A stretch of DNA of 10,447 nucleotides from Euperipatoides rowelli (lineage: Eukaryota; Onychophora; Udeonychophora; Euonychophora; Peripatopsidae), in assembly GCA_003024985.2 (NCBI GenBank), contig PXIH01S0001640.1; one strand, 5' to 3'. The notes below the pieces were generated by a model. That model had not been told where the DNA came from, searched no databases, and saw only the letters and a list, made by a program, of their open reading frames with translations. The position numbers and the translations under genes were made by a program. Numbering within the stretch: position 1 is the stretch's first letter; the number at the start of each line of letters is the position of its first letter. Of this stretch, positions 8,322 to 10,447 are shown piece after piece.

Positions 8322-9137
8322 TCAACCATGTAGAAGAAACAGTTCGTGCATCCTGTTTTGAAGAAGTTCCTTTTGGTTTTTTAAAATGTCTCTTTCATTC
8401 CTTAAAACTTGTGTTTCCTGTTCTTTTTTCTCTATTTTTTCCTTTAGTGTTTGATTTTTTTCCTCTAAAATATCACATAAAACTTTAACATATATATCAC
8501 TATTGTCAGAATTAGTATCATCTTCCACTATATTATGTTTTTCTAATGAATCATTCATACAAATAAAATTATTGAATTCCTTACTTTGACAAAGATCTTT
8601 ATCTTTAATGATACTATTTAAAAAATTCTGAAGCTTAGATAATCGTTTTTTCAAAAATCTGGGATCAAAATTATTCCCAAACCAACGTTTAGGGGGAAAA
8701 CTTAAATTAATTCCAGGAAATGAATTTGTCAACATTGTATAAAGCCGTTCAAAGTCTGTATACCTTCTAAACACAAGCCAACCAGGAAGGTTAGGTATTT
8801 GCACATGACACTTAAAAACGGTGAACCGCGATCTATCTTCCATGATTTCATAGTTAATGATAGGAATTTTCACTTTAAGATAAGGTACAATTGTTTCATT
8901 AATATCATTATCAGGTGGTTTATGCTCACTCTTGTCATTGTTAATAATGTCAGCAGAGAATAATTCACTAATAGCATGGTTTCCGATTTCACCGTGTACA
9001 TTATTGTTAGTAATGGTTTCTTCTTTTGTTTCTAATTTTGTATCCACATGGTTAGATTCATTGTCAGAAGTTGAATAATCAATAATAATGATATCTGGAA
9101 CTTCATGAAACACTTTCTGGTTGATGTCAGAAGCCAT
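8322..9137 (-). CDS. Snx16: sorting nexin 16-like protein (PX domain plus coiled coil)
   Basis: This is one uninterrupted 271-codon frame from ATG at 9137 (GAGAAATGG, a favourable context) to TGA at 8324-8322. Residues 1-80 are an acidic, Asp/Ser/Asn/Ile-rich disordered leader. A PX domain spans about 84-200: the RRYTDF motif at 124-129 supplies the Arg and Tyr that hold the phosphoinositide headgroup, the proline loop is PPKRWF at 148-153, and a further basic patch is KKR at 163-165. A coiled coil follows (about 218-265), opening with DILEEKNQTLKEKI-type heptads. PX then coiled coil, with the PPKRWF sequence, is the SNX16 arrangement. Family members bind PI3P on early and late endosomes and act in endosomal sorting of membrane receptors, self-associating through the coiled coil. 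Vertebrate SNX16 is about 340 aa, so this copy has a shorter leader and lacks the C-terminal tail. No intron interrupts it, which is unusual and could mean intron loss or a retrocopy. An upstream untranslated exon is possible (weak AAATAG acceptor near 9165). Confidence 0.88.
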   Translation of the reverse strand: MASDINQKVFHEVPDIIIIDYSTSDNESNHVDTKLETKEETITNNNVHGEIGNHAISELFSADIINNDKSEHKPPDNDINETIVPYLKVKIPIINYEIMEDRSRFTVFKCHVQIPNLPGWLVFRRYTDFERLYTMLTNSFPGINLSFPPKRWFGNNFDPRFLKKRLSKLQNFLNSIIKDKDLCQSKEFNNFICMNDSLEKHNIVEDDTNSDNSDIYVKVLCDILEEKNQTLKEKIEKKEQETQVLRNERDILKNQKELLQNRMHELFLLHG

Positions 9138-9184
9138 TTCTCGTTCACTTTGCCAGTTAGGCTATTTTTGTTTTAAATGAAAAT

Positions 9185-9242
9185 TCCTCGTGACAGATAA
9201 GTTTTCTTAATGTAAATAAATTATATCCTCGTGAGAGATAAG
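9185..9242. promoter_or_regulatory. paired 17-bp GATA-containing repeats upstream of SNX16
   Basis: TCCTCGTGACAGATAAG (9185-9201) and TCCTCGTGAGAGATAAG (9226-9242) differ at one base and start 41 bases apart. They lie 48 and 89 bases upstream of the SNX16 start codon, in its promoter or 5' untranslated region. Each contains AGATAAG, which fits the WGATAR consensus for GATA transcription factors. A related AGATAAGTTTTCT recurs at about 10045 and overlaps the first copy's extension. Function is inferred from position and motif only. Confidence 0.3.
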
Positions 9243-9507
9243 ATATTCAATCTGAAAACAATTTAATTTACTATCAATATAAAACTGAAAGTCCCTAGTT
9301 AAAATATACAGTAGTAAAATTATCAGTTCCTAAACAAGTTGTTATAATAATGATGATTTCATATTTTAATTTGTTCAAAATGAAGACTGTCAGGAAAATA
9401 TAGATCATTTACATCTATGTAGACAAAATGATAACTTTTAATAAATTTTTAAATAATATAAAAACTTAAGGATTTTAAAATTCAAATGAGCTTAGATTTA
9501 TCTACAC

Positions 9508-9845
9508 CAGGGGTCAGCAACCTTTTTACTAAGAAGGGCACCCCGAATGACTGGCATACGACAAGGGCACTGTACCTTAATTTTGTTGGATGGGGGAGCT
9601 GTGAGCTTAAGGTATATCCAATACATATTTATTATAAGTAAATTGATTAATGCAAAATTATACCTACAAATTTAATAATTAAAAAAACAACAAGTTCAAC
9701 AACCATTAATACAACACTTGGCATTGCATCAGGTAGAGCCACCTGGCTATGCAAATTAAAAATTATTTTACAAAGTTAGTAGTAGAAACTTTAAAAATGC
9801 TTGTGGGCACTTTGGTGCCCATGGGAACTATATTGCCTATCTCCG
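9508..9845. mobile_element. non-autonomous hAT-type transposon, about 338 bp
   Basis: The left end begins CAGGGGTCAGCAACCTTTTT, a typical hAT terminus. The reverse complement of the right end begins CGGAGATAGGCAA and matches the first 15 bases at 8 positions, including the GCAA block at the same offset. Inside, AAGGGCAC (left, about 9535) faces GTGCCCATGGG (right, about 9815), extending the inverted ends. The flanks ATCTACAC (9500-9507) and ATCTATTG (9846-9853) share their first five bases, an imperfect target duplication with the central TA preferred by Buster-type hATs. No transposase frame is present. It is more decayed than the element at 7554, and the right border is uncertain by a few bases. 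Confidence 0.6.
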
Positions 9846-9853
9846 ATCTATTG

Positions 9854-10447
9854 TATGTTACATTCTGTAGATAGTTCTGCAATTAATGAGCTACTTCAAA
9901 AATAATTTTTTTTTTAAAAGGGAAGATATATCTGTACCATGGGAGGGAGGAGGGATATCCAATTAGGCTAAGGATTTTGTAAAGAGACCACGACAGTAAA
10001 ATAAAGTAACAGAAATTTAAATAACTGTATTAGTAATCCATGAAGATAAGTTTTCTCGGCAGACACTTCTAATAAGCTGTTAAAGTTGAATTAATTTGTA
10101 TGTAAATATTTGTGTTAATTAAAGTGTTTTATAAATAATTTATTTAAAAAAGACATATCACTAAACTCAACACCAAAATGTTTATAATATTGAACTTTAT
10201 TAGGAAAGGATAAATAATCTTGTCCCAATAAAACGTTTTTTTTTTGTAGAGGGATTCCTACCCCACCTCCCTCTAACATACTTTATTAAATTAAATAATA
10301 AAGAAAATATGATTAACAAAACAACAAATGTTTAACAATTAAAATTTAAAAGATCATGGAGGCTAATTAAAAAAAAAAACTTTACCATTGAAGGTTAAGA
10401 TTCTAGTAAGTAAAAATTAAGTACCCTCACCCCACAAAACAACGAAT
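9854..10447. other. non-coding stretch at right edge
   Basis: I see no exon or RNA gene. It contains a purine-rich patch (GGGAGGGAGGAGGG) at about 9940-9954, a TAGGCTA word at 9964-9970, a T9 run at 10237-10245, and next to that a perfect 7-bp inverted repeat TAGAGGG/CCCTCTA (10247-10253 and 10269-10275) around a C-rich 15-base loop. Confidence 0.4.

Noticed and set aside
8261-8488. Plus-strand frame antisense to the end of SNX16
   Set aside because: It is a shadow of the coiled-coil coding sequence; the Phe/Leu-rich peptide comes from the complement of Lys/Glu codons.
1-10447. CRISPR array, tRNA, rRNA or a prokaryotic gene cluster
   Set aside because: The tandem arrays have no unique spacers, no cloverleaf or rRNA-like sequence was recognised, and gene structure is eukaryotic throughout.

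Overview
This is an AT-rich (roughly 70% by eye), intron- and repeat-rich stretch of an animal nuclear genome. The evidence for a metazoan is a sorting nexin 16 (PX plus coiled-coil) gene, GT-AG exon borders, short non-autonomous DNA transposons, minisatellites, and coding exons scattered in long non-coding DNA. There are no bacterial operons or ribosome binding sites. Three isolated N calls (578, 2234, 4035) suggest a draft or polymorphic assembly. An invertebrate seems likely, but I cannot name the lineage.

Layout. At the left edge a minus-strand gene for a small two-helix membrane protein can be assembled from an exon at 661-339 and a candidate short last exon starting at 96. From 670 to 3,780 there is non-coding DNA: a putative retroposed 3' end with poly(A) (1000-1035), a possible decayed Gag-type zinc knuckle on the minus strand (1249-1131), a 41-bp minisatellite (1320-1521), a 34-bp hairpin-forming array (2518-2651), and a possible orphan hAT end (3060). 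At 3781-4200 lies a MITE-like element with terminal inverted repeats and recurring subterminal motifs. The 5.2-6.6 kb segment has weaker gene signals: a possible pseudo-exon on the plus strand (5247-5432), a plus-strand terminal-exon candidate coding for two membrane helices (6204-6408), and a minus-strand internal-exon candidate (6615-6436) with good splice sites.

The right part carries the best gene, an intronless 271-codon SNX16-like reading frame on the minus strand (9137-8322). Its flanks hold a 362-bp hAT/Buster-type MITE with a perfect 8-bp target duplication (7554-7915, downstream of the gene) and a second hAT-type element (9508-9845, upstream). Two near-identical 17-bp GATA-containing repeats lie just upstream of the SNX16 start.

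The genes show no shared pathway. The SNX16 product should act on PI3P-bearing endosomes, and the small membrane proteins are unidentified. No anti-phage-like, CRISPR or other multi-gene system is visible. The unusual content is the repeat landscape, including a dispersed TAGGCTA/TAGCCTA word that also forms the core of the 34-bp array.
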